37,166 nucleotides of DNA, taken from positions 1-37,166 of the forward strand of contig JALSLQ010000083.1 of assembly GCA_026988235.1 (NCBI GenBank). Direction: 5' to 3'. This document shows positions 17,946 through 26,667 of the stretch, in pieces (position 1 is the stretch's first letter; every line of letters starts with the position of its first letter). Position numbers and translations under genes: made by a program. The notes beneath the pieces are model-generated. The model searched no databases. It was not told the origin of the DNA and saw only the letters and a list, made by a program, of their open reading frames with translations. This DNA is from Sulfurimonas sp. GTDB taxonomy: Bacteria > Campylobacterota > Campylobacteria > Campylobacterales > Sulfurimonadaceae.

Positions 17946-19227
17946 TAGCTTCATATGCTGTATTCATCATTATATCAATCTCTGATTTCGTAATAATATA
18001 AGGTGGCATAAAATAAACAATATGTCCAAGTGGACGAAGCAAAACACCATGTGCTAATCCATACTCATACACTTTAAGTCCTATTCTTTCATGCGCTTCA
18101 TAGCCTTGTAACTCTACAACGGCAACCATTCCTGTTTGTCTAATTTCTTTAACATTAGGTAATTGTGAAAATTTTTGTAGTTTTTGAGACATATAAAGTG
18201 CTAGTGCTCTATTTTTTTCAATAATATTCTCATTTTCAAAAATATCAAGCGTTGCATTTGCAGCAGCACAAGCCAAGGCATTGCCTGTATAAGAATGCGA
18301 ATGTAAAAAAGCCTTATGCTCATTATAATCACAATAAAATTTTGCATATATTTCATTAGATGTTAAAACAACAGAAAGTGGTAGATAGCCACCGGTTAGT
18401 CCTTTAGAAAGCACTAAAAAATCAGGTGAAATTCTTGCTTTTTCACAAGCAAACAACTCTCCCGTTCTTCCAAATCCAACCATCACTTCATCTGCAATCA
18501 GATGAACATTATACTTTGTGCATATTTCACGCACTAACACCAAATATTTCGGATGATACATATGCATATATCCCGCACCCTGTATAAGTGGTTCTAATAT
18601 TATTGCACTTATTTCATCTGGTCTTTTTGCACATAACTTTTCAAATTTTTTAGCGGCTTGTTCGGCAGCTTCTTCACTCATATCTATTGGAACTTCTGTT
18701 TGAATTGTTTTAATTAACAAGGGCTCATAAGTTTCTTTATACAGTTCGACATCACCGACACTCAAAGCACCTATAGTCTCTCCGTGATAAGAATTTTTAA
18801 GTGAAACGAAAAGTGATTTTTTCTTTCCGTCGTTGTAATGTGCATGATAACTCATCTTTAGTGCCACTTCCACAGCAGATGAGCCGTTATCTGAATAAAA
18901 ACATTTATCTAAGTTAGGCGGTGTTAGTTTTACAAGACGCTCTGAAAGCCGTATAACCTGTTCATGTGTAAAACCTGCAAGTATAACATGTTCTAAAGTG
19001 TCAAGCTGTTCTTTAATTTTTGTATTTATATACTCATTTGTATGTCCAAACATATTAACCCACCAAGAGCTAATAGCATCAATATATTTATTACCTTCAA
19101 AATCTTCCAAGTAAATACCATGTGCTTTTTTAATCGGAATCAGCGGTAGGGTTTCATGATCTTTCATCTGAGTACACGGATGCCATAGAACATTTAAGTC
19201 TCTATTTTCAAGTTCTTTGTTTTTCAT
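17929..19227 (-). CDS. bioA: adenosylmethionine--8-amino-7-oxononanoate aminotransferase
   Basis: A 432-aa class III PLP aminotransferase making 7,8-diaminopelargonate in biotin synthesis. DLNVLWHPCTQMKDHE and DAISSWWVNMFGH at the N terminus are characteristic of BioA; YSDNGSSAVEVALKMSYH and NSYHGETIGALSVG follow. IADEVMVGFGRTG precedes the Schiff-base Lys in LSKGLTGGYLPLS. The start is set at MKNKELENRDLNV (19227). The frame stays open to 19344 but the extra residues are unlike any BioA. There is no ribosome site; TATAAT ends only 6 bp before this ATG, suggesting a leaderless transcript. No other bio genes are in the window. Confidence 0.94.
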   Translation of the reverse strand: MKNKELENRDLNVLWHPCTQMKDHETLPLIPIKKAHGIYLEDFEGNKYIDAISSWWVNMFGHTNEYINTKIKEQLDTLEHVILAGFTHEQVIRLSERLVKLTPPNLDKCFYSDNGSSAVEVALKMSYHAHYNDGKKKSLFVSLKNSYHGETIGALSVGDVELYKETYEPLLIKTIQTEVPIDMSEEAAEQAAKKFEKLCAKRPDEISAIILEPLIQGAGYMHMYHPKYLVLVREICTKYNVHLIADEVMVGFGRTGELFACEKARISPDFLVLSKGLTGGYLPLSVVLTSNEIYAKFYCDYNEHKAFLHSHSYTGNALACAAANATLDIFENENIIEKNRALALYMSQKLQKFSQLPNVKEIRQTGMVAVVELQGYEAHERIGLKVYEYGLAHGVLLRPLGHIVYFMPPYIITKSEIDIMMNTAYEAIKNLA

Positions 19228-19233
19228 AGGCAA

Positions 19234-19239
19234 ATTATA
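19234..19239 (-). promoter_or_regulatory. -10 box abutting the bioA start
   Basis: GGTATAAT on the minus strand, then TTGCCT and ATG. A start of transcription 6-7 bp after the box falls on the start codon itself. Confidence 0.5.
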
Positions 19240-19320
19240 CCAATGCAAGCTTTCTTTATCAAGGTTAAAGGCGAATTTACATAAAATATCAAATAATATC
19301 ACAAACAAGGTTTTTACTAT

Positions 19321-20787
19321 ATGATTACATGGATGCAAAGACATAAGAAATGGCTTATAATAACTATATGGATTTCAACTATCGCGTTTATTGGAGCAGG
19401 TTTTGTCGGTTGGGGACAATATAGCTATGGAAACAAAGCAGGCGCTGTTGCAAAAGTCGGTGATGTTGAGATAAGCAAAGGTGAATTGCAAAAAACATAT
19501 TCTCGTCTGTATGCCCAGTATAACAAAATATTTCAAGGAAATTTTGATGAAGAAAAAGCAAAAAAGTTTGGACTTCAGAAGCAGGCTCTTCAACAGTTAG
19601 TGCAACAAGCATTACTTATAAATCTTGCACAATCATATGATTTAACCATTAGCGATCAAGAAATGATTGAAGCACTCAAACAACAAAAAGCTTTTTATGC
19701 AAATGGAGAATTTAACAAAGAGACATACAAACTTGTACTTTCTCAAAATAGATTAACAATGAAAGAGTACGAAACGCAACTCAGAAAAGAACTTCTTATA
19801 CAAAAAACACTAAAATTTTTACCGGTAAAAACATCAAAAAATGAAGAAAATATTTTAAATACTATTTTTAATATTGCAGATAAAATCAACTATAAGGTAC
19901 TTACTCTTAACGATATCAAGATTTCTGTGACAAATGAAGAGTTAAAGAAGTATTGGGAAAATCAAAAAAATAATTTTATGACTGATGTACTTTATAAAGT
20001 AAAATTCATTAAAGTAACTCCCCAATCCAAAAAATTCAGCGATACAGATATTACAAAATACTATAAAGAAAATAGAACACATTTTAAAGGCAGTGACGGC
20101 AAGATTTTAAGCCTTGAAACAGCAAAAGAAAAAGTGCTCAATGAACTTAATGCAAAAGCTGCAAAAGATAAAGCCTTACGAACATATATAGCATTCAAGA
20201 AAAATAAGCTTTCAAATGACATAACACCTGATCAAGCACAAATTTCAAAATCAAAGAATCCTTTTAATGCACAAGCTTTAGATGTTATTTCTAAACTTTC
20301 CATGACAAAACCATATGCAAAACCGATTAATATAGAAGGTGTGTACTATTTATTTGAATTAACAAAAGTAGTTCCTTCTAAACCAAAATCATTTCAAGAA
20401 GCAAAAGCAAAAATTTTACCACTTTATATCACACAAATGAAAAAAGAAAAATTAATGAAACTTGCAAATAATTCTGTAAATACTTTCATAGGAAAAACTT
20501 CTGATTTTATAACTATGATGTCTGTAGACAAACTGCCATCTTTAAAAAGACAAGAAGCTGCTGATTTTTTACAAAAACTGTTTGTTAGTGATAAGAAAAG
20601 ATTATTTATTGGATTAAATAACGGAAAGATTGTTTTATACAACATTTTGGAACAAAAACTGCTTACAAATAAAAACAATAATGTTAGCGACACTGTCGCA
20701 AAACTAAAAAGTACACTGTTTAATGAAGGGCTTATAAAAACACTTCAAAACAAGTACCAAACTGAGATTTATATTCAAGGACTCTAA
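19321..20787 (+). CDS. PpiD/SurA-like periplasmic foldase without parvulin domain
   Basis: A 488-aa protein with one N-terminal membrane anchor (~12-31) and a periplasmic body. Residues ~40-190 match the SurA-N/PpiD chaperone region: AVAKVGDVEISKGELQKTY, QALQQLVQQALLINLAQSYD, LTISDQEMIEAL and FNKETYKLVLSQNRLTMKEY. The middle and end have the family's strand GVYYLFELTKVVPSKP but I find no parvulin core (no GGDLG-like segment), so isomerase activity is unlikely. It would act as a membrane-tethered chaperone for exported proteins. By position it matches the gene before ftsA in Campylobacter. A CAAGG ribosome site precedes the ATG; ftsA follows 1 bp after the stop. Confidence 0.85.
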   Translation: MITWMQRHKKWLIITIWISTIAFIGAGFVGWGQYSYGNKAGAVAKVGDVEISKGELQKTYSRLYAQYNKIFQGNFDEEKAKKFGLQKQALQQLVQQALLINLAQSYDLTISDQEMIEALKQQKAFYANGEFNKETYKLVLSQNRLTMKEYETQLRKELLIQKTLKFLPVKTSKNEENILNTIFNIADKINYKVLTLNDIKISVTNEELKKYWENQKNNFMTDVLYKVKFIKVTPQSKKFSDTDITKYYKENRTHFKGSDGKILSLETAKEKVLNELNAKAAKDKALRTYIAFKKNKLSNDITPDQAQISKSKNPFNAQALDVISKLSMTKPYAKPINIEGVYYLFELTKVVPSKPKSFQEAKAKILPLYITQMKKEKLMKLANNSVNTFIGKTSDFITMMSVDKLPSLKRQEAADFLQKLFVSDKKRLFIGLNNGKIVLYNILEQKLLTNKNNNVSDTVAKLKSTLFNEGLIKTLQNKYQTEIYIQGL

Positions 20788-20788
20788 A

Positions 20789-22153
20789 TTGAGTAGAACT
20801 GTTTTAGCCATAGATATTGGCTCAACAAAAATTTGTGCAATTATCGCAGAAATAGATAACAATAATGCAATCTCAATTACCGGTGCAGGAATTACAAAAG
20901 CACAAGGTTTAAAAAAGGGAAGTATCACTAATATAGAACTTGCTTCTAGAAGTATAAAAACAGCGGTTGAGGATGCAAAAAGAGTCTCAGGTAGCACCAT
21001 TGCTACCGCAATCGTTTCTATATCTGGTGCCTATACTAAAAGTCTTAATTCTAACGGTATTGTAAATATACAGTCCAAAGAAATATCACTCGAAGAGATA
21101 AAGCGTGTTATGCACACCTCTTTGTATAACGCAAACATACCAAATGAATATGAAGTGCTTCATGCTCTACCTTTCAATTTTAAAGTAGATGACCAAGATT
21201 ATATAGAAGACCCTCTTGGCATGAACGCCTCAAGACTTGAAGTTGAAACACACATTATCACCACACAAAAATCAAATCTGAACAATCTAAAAAAAGCTGT
21301 CAGAGGTGCCGGAGTAGAAGTTGAAAATATAGTGCTCAATAGTTATGCTTCAGCGATTGCCACACTTAATGAAGATGAAAGAGAGTTAGGTGCTGCAGTC
21401 ATTGACATGGGTGGCAATACAAGCAACATCGCAATTCATTCGGGTAATTCTATTCGTTATAATGAATTTTTAGGTGTCGGCTCAAACCATATAACAAGTG
21501 ACCTTTCTATGGCACTACACACACCGCTTAATGTCGCTGACAAGGTAAAGCTTACTTATGGTTCGTTGCTTACGCCAAGCAATGATTTAATAGAACTGCC
21601 AATAATCGGTGATGAAAATTCAACACATGAAGTTTCTCTTGAAGTGGTGCATAATGTTATATTTGCAAGAGTGGAAGAGACACTTATGATACTTGCACAG
21701 TTTATAGAAAATAGCGGACTCAAAGAACAAATTGGCGCAGGTATCGTTCTCACAGGCGGTTTTTCAAAAATGGACGGCATTCGTGATTTAGCCATTGCGA
21801 CCTTTGGTTCTGTTCCTGTTCGTTTAGCGAAACCGATTGAAATGAATGGACTCTTTGACTCTCTAAGAGGTCCAGAGTATTCAAGTGCTGTTGGACTTAT
21901 AATGTACTCTTCTTATCCATATACCCCTTATGAGATTGATGTTAACAAAAGAGTAAGACATACAAACGAAGAACCCACTGCACATAACAGTATAAACTTT
22001 ACGAATGAGCCTGTCATCCCCATTGCTCCTTCAGAAGAACAAACAGTTAGTGATAAGGATAAAATGGTAAACTTAGAAACTGTTAAAAATAAAAAGAGCG
22101 ATGAAGCTGGAAGTTTAAGTAAATTTTGGAACTGGGCTACCCAGTTATTTTAA
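20789..22153 (+). CDS. ftsA: cell division protein FtsA
   Basis: A 454-aa actin-like ATPase that tethers FtsZ to the membrane. Phosphate 1 is LAIDIGSTKICAII, the 1C domain spans ~85-165, phosphate 2 is AAVIDMGGNTSNIAI, and the adenosine motif is GAGIVLTGGFSKMDG. A polar linker leads to the C-terminal amphipathic membrane helix LSKFWNWATQLF. The start is TTG at 20789, one base after the preceding stop, supported by AAGGA in the end of that gene. No ATG fits the conserved N terminus. Part of a foldase-ftsA-ftsZ-J-protein run. Confidence 0.96.
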   Translation: MSRTVLAIDIGSTKICAIIAEIDNNNAISITGAGITKAQGLKKGSITNIELASRSIKTAVEDAKRVSGSTIATAIVSISGAYTKSLNSNGIVNIQSKEISLEEIKRVMHTSLYNANIPNEYEVLHALPFNFKVDDQDYIEDPLGMNASRLEVETHIITTQKSNLNNLKKAVRGAGVEVENIVLNSYASAIATLNEDERELGAAVIDMGGNTSNIAIHSGNSIRYNEFLGVGSNHITSDLSMALHTPLNVADKVKLTYGSLLTPSNDLIELPIIGDENSTHEVSLEVVHNVIFARVEETLMILAQFIENSGLKEQIGAGIVLTGGFSKMDGIRDLAIATFGSVPVRLAKPIEMNGLFDSLRGPEYSSAVGLIMYSSYPYTPYEIDVNKRVRHTNEEPTAHNSINFTNEPVIPIAPSEEQTVSDKDKMVNLETVKNKKSDEAGSLSKFWNWATQLF

Positions 22154-22165
22154 AGGAGTGAAAGA

Positions 22166-23278
22166 ATGGAACCATTTGTAATAGAAGAAGCACATAGCCC
22201 TAGCGGAGCAAGAATCATAGCTGTCGGTGTTGGCGGTGGCGGTGGCAATATGATAGGGCATATGATAAACGAGGGTGTGACAGGCATAGAGATGATGCTT
22301 ATAAACACTGATGTTCAAGTTTTAAATGAAAACTCAGCAGCATCAAAAATTCAAATAGGGGCTAAGCTTACCAAAGGTCTTGGTGCAGGAATGAAGCCAG
22401 ATGTTGGTAAAGATTCTGCATTGGAAAATTATGATGACATTCGTTCTGCTTTAGAGGGTGCGGATATAGTATTTATTTCTGCTGGACTTGGTGGTGGAAC
22501 AGGAACTGGTGCTGCACCAGTTGTTGCTCAAATTGCTAAAGAGGTTGGAGCTTTAACCATCTCTATAGTAACTAAACCATTTATGTTTGAAGGTAAAAAA
22601 AGACTCAAGCTTGCAGAAGCTGGTCTTACAGAGCTTAAAAAAGAGAGCGACTCTATAGTTGTTATTCCAAATGACAAACTTCTTTCCATTATAGATAGAA
22701 AACTTGGAATGAAAGAGAGCTTTAAAATAGTAGATAGTGTTTTAGCACAAGCGGTAAGTGGAACATCTGGTGTTATCCTCTCAAATGGAGACAATGACAT
22801 CAACCTCGATTTCGCCGATTTGCAAACTGTAATGAGTCATAAGGGCATGGCACTTATGGGTGTTGGTGAGCATACAGGTGATAATGCAGCTTATGAAGCT
22901 ATCAAGGCAGCTATTGAGTCCCCTCTTCTTGACAATCTATCCATCAATGGAGCGATGGGTGTTCTTGTTCACTTTAGTGTTCACCCTGAATTTTCACTTT
23001 TTGATATGTCTGAAGCTATGAATGTAGTAAATGAAAGTGCACATGATGAAGCTGATGTAATCTGGGGAACATCTACAGATGCTACCTTAGCTGAAAATTA
23101 TGTAAAAATTACCATCGTTGCAACTGGTTTTGAAAAAGATTTGAGTAATAATGAGGATTTTGTTAGTGAAACTCCGGCACCGGTTCGTGCAAAAGTAAGA
23201 CCAAGACTTATTGTAGGTGGTGAGCTTGACAGTGATTATTTAGACATTCCTGCATATATGAGACAGCAACAAGACTAA
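22166..23278 (+). CDS. ftsZ: cell division protein FtsZ
   Basis: A 370-aa tubulin-like GTPase that forms the Z-ring. The nucleotide site has GVGGGGGNMIGHMI and the tubulin signature GGGTGTGAAPVV; the T7 synergy-loop region is around NLDFADLQTVM. The C-terminal peptide (YLDIPAYMRQQ) that binds FtsA is intact after a short linker, shorter than in many proteobacteria. A strong AAGGAGTG ribosome site lies in the 12-bp gap after ftsA. Its end is 5 bp from the J-domain gene. Confidence 0.97.
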   Translation: MEPFVIEEAHSPSGARIIAVGVGGGGGNMIGHMINEGVTGIEMMLINTDVQVLNENSAASKIQIGAKLTKGLGAGMKPDVGKDSALENYDDIRSALEGADIVFISAGLGGGTGTGAAPVVAQIAKEVGALTISIVTKPFMFEGKKRLKLAEAGLTELKKESDSIVVIPNDKLLSIIDRKLGMKESFKIVDSVLAQAVSGTSGVILSNGDNDINLDFADLQTVMSHKGMALMGVGEHTGDNAAYEAIKAAIESPLLDNLSINGAMGVLVHFSVHPEFSLFDMSEAMNVVNESAHDEADVIWGTSTDATLAENYVKITIVATGFEKDLSNNEDFVSETPAPVRAKVRPRLIVGGELDSDYLDIPAYMRQQQD

Positions 23279-23283
23279 CTCCC

Positions 23284-23586
23284 TTGCACTCCTTTGAAAA
23301 AATAATGAAGGCCAAATCACTCCTTGGTCTTCGTGAAAAATCTTCTCTCAAAGAAATAAAAAATAAATATAAAAATCTTATGAAAAAATGGCATCCCGAT
23401 ACACATAAAGACAATTATGACAAAGCAACCAAAATGAGTATGCAAATCAATGAAGCATACCAAATAATACTTGATTATTGTACTTCTTATGAATATCCGT
23501 TAGATGAAGAAAGCATAAAAAAATCTACATACACACCCCAAGAGTGGTGGAACAATAAATTTGGACATAACCAACATAACATATAA
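23284..23586 (+). CDS. small J-domain protein after ftsZ
   Basis: A 100-aa protein that is essentially one J domain: LLGLREKSSLKEIKNKYKNL, then MKKWHPDTHKDN with the HPD tripeptide, then INEAYQIILDY. A short tail follows ending in EEWW-like QEWWNNKFG. There is no Gly/Phe or zinc region, so it is a type III (specialised) Hsp40 that would stimulate DnaK for one client. Five bp after ftsZ and surely on its transcript. The start is uncertain: TTG at 23284 gives an N-terminal helix usual for J domains, but no ribosome site is seen; ATG at 23305 is the alternative. Confidence 0.8.
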   Translation: MHSFEKIMKAKSLLGLREKSSLKEIKNKYKNLMKKWHPDTHKDNYDKATKMSMQINEAYQIILDYCTSYEYPLDEESIKKSTYTPQEWWNNKFGHNQHNI

Positions 23587-23601
23587 AATTAATGCTTTCT
23601 C

Positions 23602-23672
23602 GGAACCGGTACTTCAGTGCCGGCTATTGCAACTTTCCTGCCACTCTCAGCCCGGACTAAAGTCCGGGTTCC
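23602..23672. repeat. paired-hairpin (BIME-like) repeat, copy 2
   Basis: The most regular copy. GGAACC and GGTTCC ends flank a left hairpin CCGGTACTTCAGTGCCGG (one T.G pair) and a perfect right hairpin CCCGGACTAAAGTCCGGG. The spacer CTATTGCAACTTTCCTGCC... matches copy 1. It lies between the converging J-protein and eight-span membrane protein genes. No T-run follows on either strand. Confidence 0.8.
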
Positions 23673-23691
23673 AAAAAAATATCATACTTTT

Positions 23692-24651
23692 TTACAACCA
23701 AACACCATTTTTCATGTAGTATGCAAGTGGATAATAACTCACAAGTATCACATATAAAGTCGTAAAAAAGAGCGAAATTTTGTATTTTATATTTTCTTCT
23801 TCTTTTGTAAAATTAATAACTCCAATAACAATTCCGTAAAATGTTCCAATAAATAAAAATATATACAAAAAATATCCTATATAATTATAATCTTTTTGTA
23901 ACAGACAAAATGGGCAGTGATGTGTCGGCAGTTCATAAATATAGGTGCCAAAAAAAGCTATCAACGACACTAAGGCTACAACAACAAAGAGTAAATTTAG
24001 CAATGAAAATAAATATTTGTTTTTTATTATATATGAAAATATTATTAAAAGAAAAATAGCATAAAAACTACTCAAAAGAATACTAGGATCAATATTTAAC
24101 AAATATGCCATATATGTTCCGTCTGTAGTTGAAAAAATTGAGCCACAGCAGTCTACAACATTTTTTGTATCTATAGAAAAAAACATTGCACTTTCTAAAC
24201 CAATTTCAAGTAAAAGAAGAAAAAATGCAAATATATACACTTTAAATTTAAATTTCAAATAAGGCTGTTCTTCTGACTTCATATCTTCATTGTTAAGCAC
24301 TAACCAGTAGGCAAAAATATATAAATTGATAATTTTAAGTATGAGCAGATATGTACCATATTGTGTTGCATTGACAACACCGGCACCACACATTGCACCC
24401 GGTAAAATATTGGAAATATCATCAAGCGTAAAAATAAAAAAAACAAATAAAAGAACTTTGAAATAAAAAATAAATTTAATAATAGTAGCGACCAAATAAC
24501 TCTGTTTTTCCAGATTATATTGCATTGTCGTTGTAGCATTATTATCATATTTTAAAACTATTTTCACACTAAAATAAAAAGCAATGGAGGCAAAGATGAA
24601 AAAAAGTAAATTTAATATACTAATTGTCAACACTTCAGGAGTTAAGAGCAT
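23692..24651 (-). CDS. eight-span membrane protein with periplasmic Cys/His clusters
   Basis: I do not recognise the family. 319 aa with about eight membrane helices (~8-32, 53-76, 100-119, 137-158, 190-209, 213-238, 255-279, 292-311). Charged loops at 33-52, 120-136, 210-212 and 281-291 put those sides in the cytoplasm. The opposite, periplasmic loops then carry all the cysteines outside helices: C88 (AMCGAG), C168-C169 (VDCCGS) and HHCPFC (244-249). CPFC resembles DsbB/VKOR-type thiol motifs, or the cluster could bind copper. It is the last gene of the NosL/ABC operon and overlaps the ATPase gene by 10 bp, so it probably works with that transporter. Confidence 0.8.
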   Translation of the reverse strand: MLLTPEVLTISILNLLFFIFASIAFYFSVKIVLKYDNNATTTMQYNLEKQSYLVATIIKFIFYFKVLLFVFFIFTLDDISNILPGAMCGAGVVNATQYGTYLLILKIINLYIFAYWLVLNNEDMKSEEQPYLKFKFKVYIFAFFLLLLEIGLESAMFFSIDTKNVVDCCGSIFSTTDGTYMAYLLNIDPSILLSSFYAIFLLIIFSYIIKNKYLFSLLNLLFVVVALVSLIAFFGTYIYELPTHHCPFCLLQKDYNYIGYFLYIFLFIGTFYGIVIGVINFTKEEENIKYKISLFFTTLYVILVSYYPLAYYMKNGVWL

Positions 24652-25304
24652 ACTAACTTCCCATTATGTATTTCAACAATTCTATCTACAAAATCTAAAT
24701 CAAAAAAGAGCGGGTCATGTGTAGCTATTATAATAGTTTTATTCAAAGACTTCAATTCTTTGAGTATTTTTATAAATTCAAGAGAGAGCTTTTCATCCAA
24801 ATTTGCCGTTGGTTCATCTGCCAAAATAATTTTTGGATTATTGACATTCGCACGGGCTATTGCAGTTCTTTGCTGTTCACCACCCGACAAATTTTTCACT
24901 ATAATATCTTTTTTATGCACAATACTAAACATCTTCATCACAGATTCTAGCTTTACATGTAACTCTTTTTCATCTAAATTTAAGGGTATAAGAGGCAATA
25001 AAATATTATCTACCACACTTAAAGTTGGAATTAAATTGTATTTTTGAAATATAAAGCCAATGTTATCTCTTCTGTATTGACTACAAAAATGATCCGGTAA
25101 TTTTGAAATATGCTTTTTATCAACTAATACATCGCCCTTTGTTGGCTTTAAAAGTCCAGCTATTAATGAAAGAATTGTACTTTTTCCACTGCCACTCACT
25201 CCTTTTAAAATAACAAGCTCACCCTCTGCAAATATTAAATTAATATCATCCAAAGCCACAATATCATTGTCGTATATTTTGCTTATATGTTCTAGTCTTA
25301 TCAT
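24642..25304 (-). CDS. ABC transporter ATP-binding protein, MacB/LolD type
   Basis: A 220-aa ATPase of the MacB/LolD/FtsE group. Walker A is GVSGSGKSTI (~35-45), the Q-loop is FIFQKYNLIPTLSV, the signature is LSGGEQQRTAIARA, Walker B is IILADEPTANLD and the H-loop is IATHDP. Its partner is the permease directly upstream, which it overlaps by 4 bp (ATGA, with GAGGTG as ribosome site). Members of this group power periplasmic work by mechanotransmission rather than moving a solute through the membrane. An exact TTACATGTAA at 24953-24962 encodes Leu-His-Val in a lineage-variable helical part. Confidence 0.92.
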   Translation of the reverse strand: MIRLEHISKIYDNDIVALDDINLIFAEGELVILKGVSGSGKSTILSLIAGLLKPTKGDVLVDKKHISKLPDHFCSQYRRDNIGFIFQKYNLIPTLSVVDNILLPLIPLNLDEKELHVKLESVMKMFSIVHKKDIIVKNLSGGEQQRTAIARANVNNPKIILADEPTANLDEKLSLEFIKILKELKSLNKTIIIATHDPLFFDLDFVDRIVEIHNGKLVCS

Positions 25305-26473
25305 CGTATCACCTCGTCAGCATCAAGCGTAGCAACGCGCCATGATGGAATAATCGTCGCAAACAGATATACCGGAACGCTCAGTAAAAAGAGTAACAGC
25401 AGAGTTTCATAATCTAGCACAAAAGGAAGTTTGAAATTATTTTCAATTGTATGATAATCTATAAATATATTTTTAAGTATAGGAGCATTTAGAATATATA
25501 CAAAGAACAGAGCTATTATAATACCTATGATATATGAGAAAAAAGAGAGTATCAAAGCTTCATAAAATCTGGCTTTAAGCACATCTTCTACTCGCCACCC
25601 TATTGCTTTTAAAATACCTATCTCTTTTTTTTCTTCACTGCTAAGTCCACTTGATTTGTCATAAATAATCATAAAAAAGGTAAAAAGTGAAACCATAAAT
25701 AAAATCAAGAAGAGAGAACTTTTAGTATTAAACTGGCTTTGTAGTACTGTTTTTAAATCTTTTCTTGCAACAACCTTGAATGTCGGATACATATTTTGAA
25801 TTTTTAATATTACAGAAGCAATTTCTTTTGGATTATTTACTGTAACTGCCAAATCGGTTGCTTCTTGCTTTTTATAACCAAAAATATTCCTCAATGTATC
25901 TTTATTCATTACTATCATATCATTTGATTCAAACTGTGTTGTAGCTTTAAAAGTTCCGGCTATATATATTTTTTTGCTCTCTCCATCAGGGAGAATAAAA
26001 TTAAAATATTTACGATAATAACTATTACTGAGTGTCTTTTTTACACCCTGCCCTACCAACATAGAAGATACATTCAAATCAACATTTTGTGCTATACTTG
26101 CCAATGTAGCGTTATCCTGATTTTCAAATTCATCAATGCCCACCAAAATAAATTTCGCATTCATATGAGAAAAATCATAGTATCCCCACACTCGTGAAAC
26201 AACATCACCAACACCATTAATGTTTAAAAGTTTATCTATCACTTTTTCATCAACAGTTGTATCTCTTCCTGCTTTTTGATTTGTTATTATTATTTGGGGC
26301 TGTGCATCAAGCGTAGATTCAAATTCAAGCTTTAAAGAATTTTGCACAAAGAAGAATGATGCCAGTATTGCAACAAGTAATGTCAAAACTATGCTTATAA
26401 ATATATTTTTCGATTTATAGCGAAGAATATAGTTAATCGCATATTCAAGTAGATAAAAATTAATTTTTTTCAT
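25301..26473 (-). CDS. ABC permease, MacB/FtsX family
   Basis: A 390-aa permease with the MacB/LolC layout. One N-terminal membrane helix (~24-44) is followed by a large periplasmic domain (~45-240, with a MacB-PCD-like region around VWGYYDF and VGIDEFEN). Three C-terminal helices follow (~250-272, ~308-335, ~358-378). The cytoplasmic coupling segment EEKKEIGILKAIGWRVEDVL is typical of the family. Only one permease gene is present, so a homodimer is expected. The start overlaps the 65-aa gene's stop as ATGA. With no MacA or TolC-like partner nearby, export of antibiotics is not indicated. Confidence 0.9.
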   Translation of the reverse strand: MKKINFYLLEYAINYILRYKSKNIFISIVLTLLVAILASFFFVQNSLKLEFESTLDAQPQIIITNQKAGRDTTVDEKVIDKLLNINGVGDVVSRVWGYYDFSHMNAKFILVGIDEFENQDNATLASIAQNVDLNVSSMLVGQGVKKTLSNSYYRKYFNFILPDGESKKIYIAGTFKATTQFESNDMIVMNKDTLRNIFGYKKQEATDLAVTVNNPKEIASVILKIQNMYPTFKVVARKDLKTVLQSQFNTKSSLFLILFMVSLFTFFMIIYDKSSGLSSEEKKEIGILKAIGWRVEDVLKARFYEALILSFFSYIIGIIIALFFVYILNAPILKNIFIDYHTIENNFKLPFVLDYETLLLLFLLSVPVYLFATIIPSWRVATLDADEVIR

Positions 26474-26667
26474 GGAAATATCTTTATGGTATTATTTTTT
26501 ATTGCCAAATTTAAATTAGAAATTGTAGCCATAGCAACAAAATCTTGTTTCTCTGTCAATTCTTTATGTGTTACACTATGTGTGAATTGTAAATACAATA
26601 TTTCACTTACAAAAAGTATAAATAATGTGTTACATGTAACGAGCAAAAACCAGCTTTTTTTATTCAT
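26470..26667 (-). CDS. 65-aa single-span membrane protein
   Basis: No family recognised. A short basic N terminus (MNKKS) precedes one hydrophobic helix (~5-27) and a ~38-residue periplasmic tail, so it is a small anchored or exported protein. It overlaps the NosL-type gene by 8 bp and the permease gene by 4 bp, which is the main evidence that it is a real gene. It has no ribosome site of its own and would depend on coupling. The exact palindrome TTACATGTAA at 26630-26639 is read here as Val-Thr-Cys-Asn rather than Leu-His-Val. Confidence 0.65.
   Translation of the reverse strand: MNKKSWFLLVTCNTLFILFVSEILYLQFTHSVTHKELTEKQDFVAMATISNLNLAIKNNTIKIFP

Noticed and set aside
19228..19344. Longer BioA reading with 39 extra N-terminal residues
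   Set aside because: The extension is hydrophobic and unlike BioA, runs into the divergent gene's start, and crosses the likely promoter.
23602..23672. Intrinsic terminator
   Set aside because: Strong stems are present but neither strand has a T-run right after a stem, so a classical terminator is not supported.
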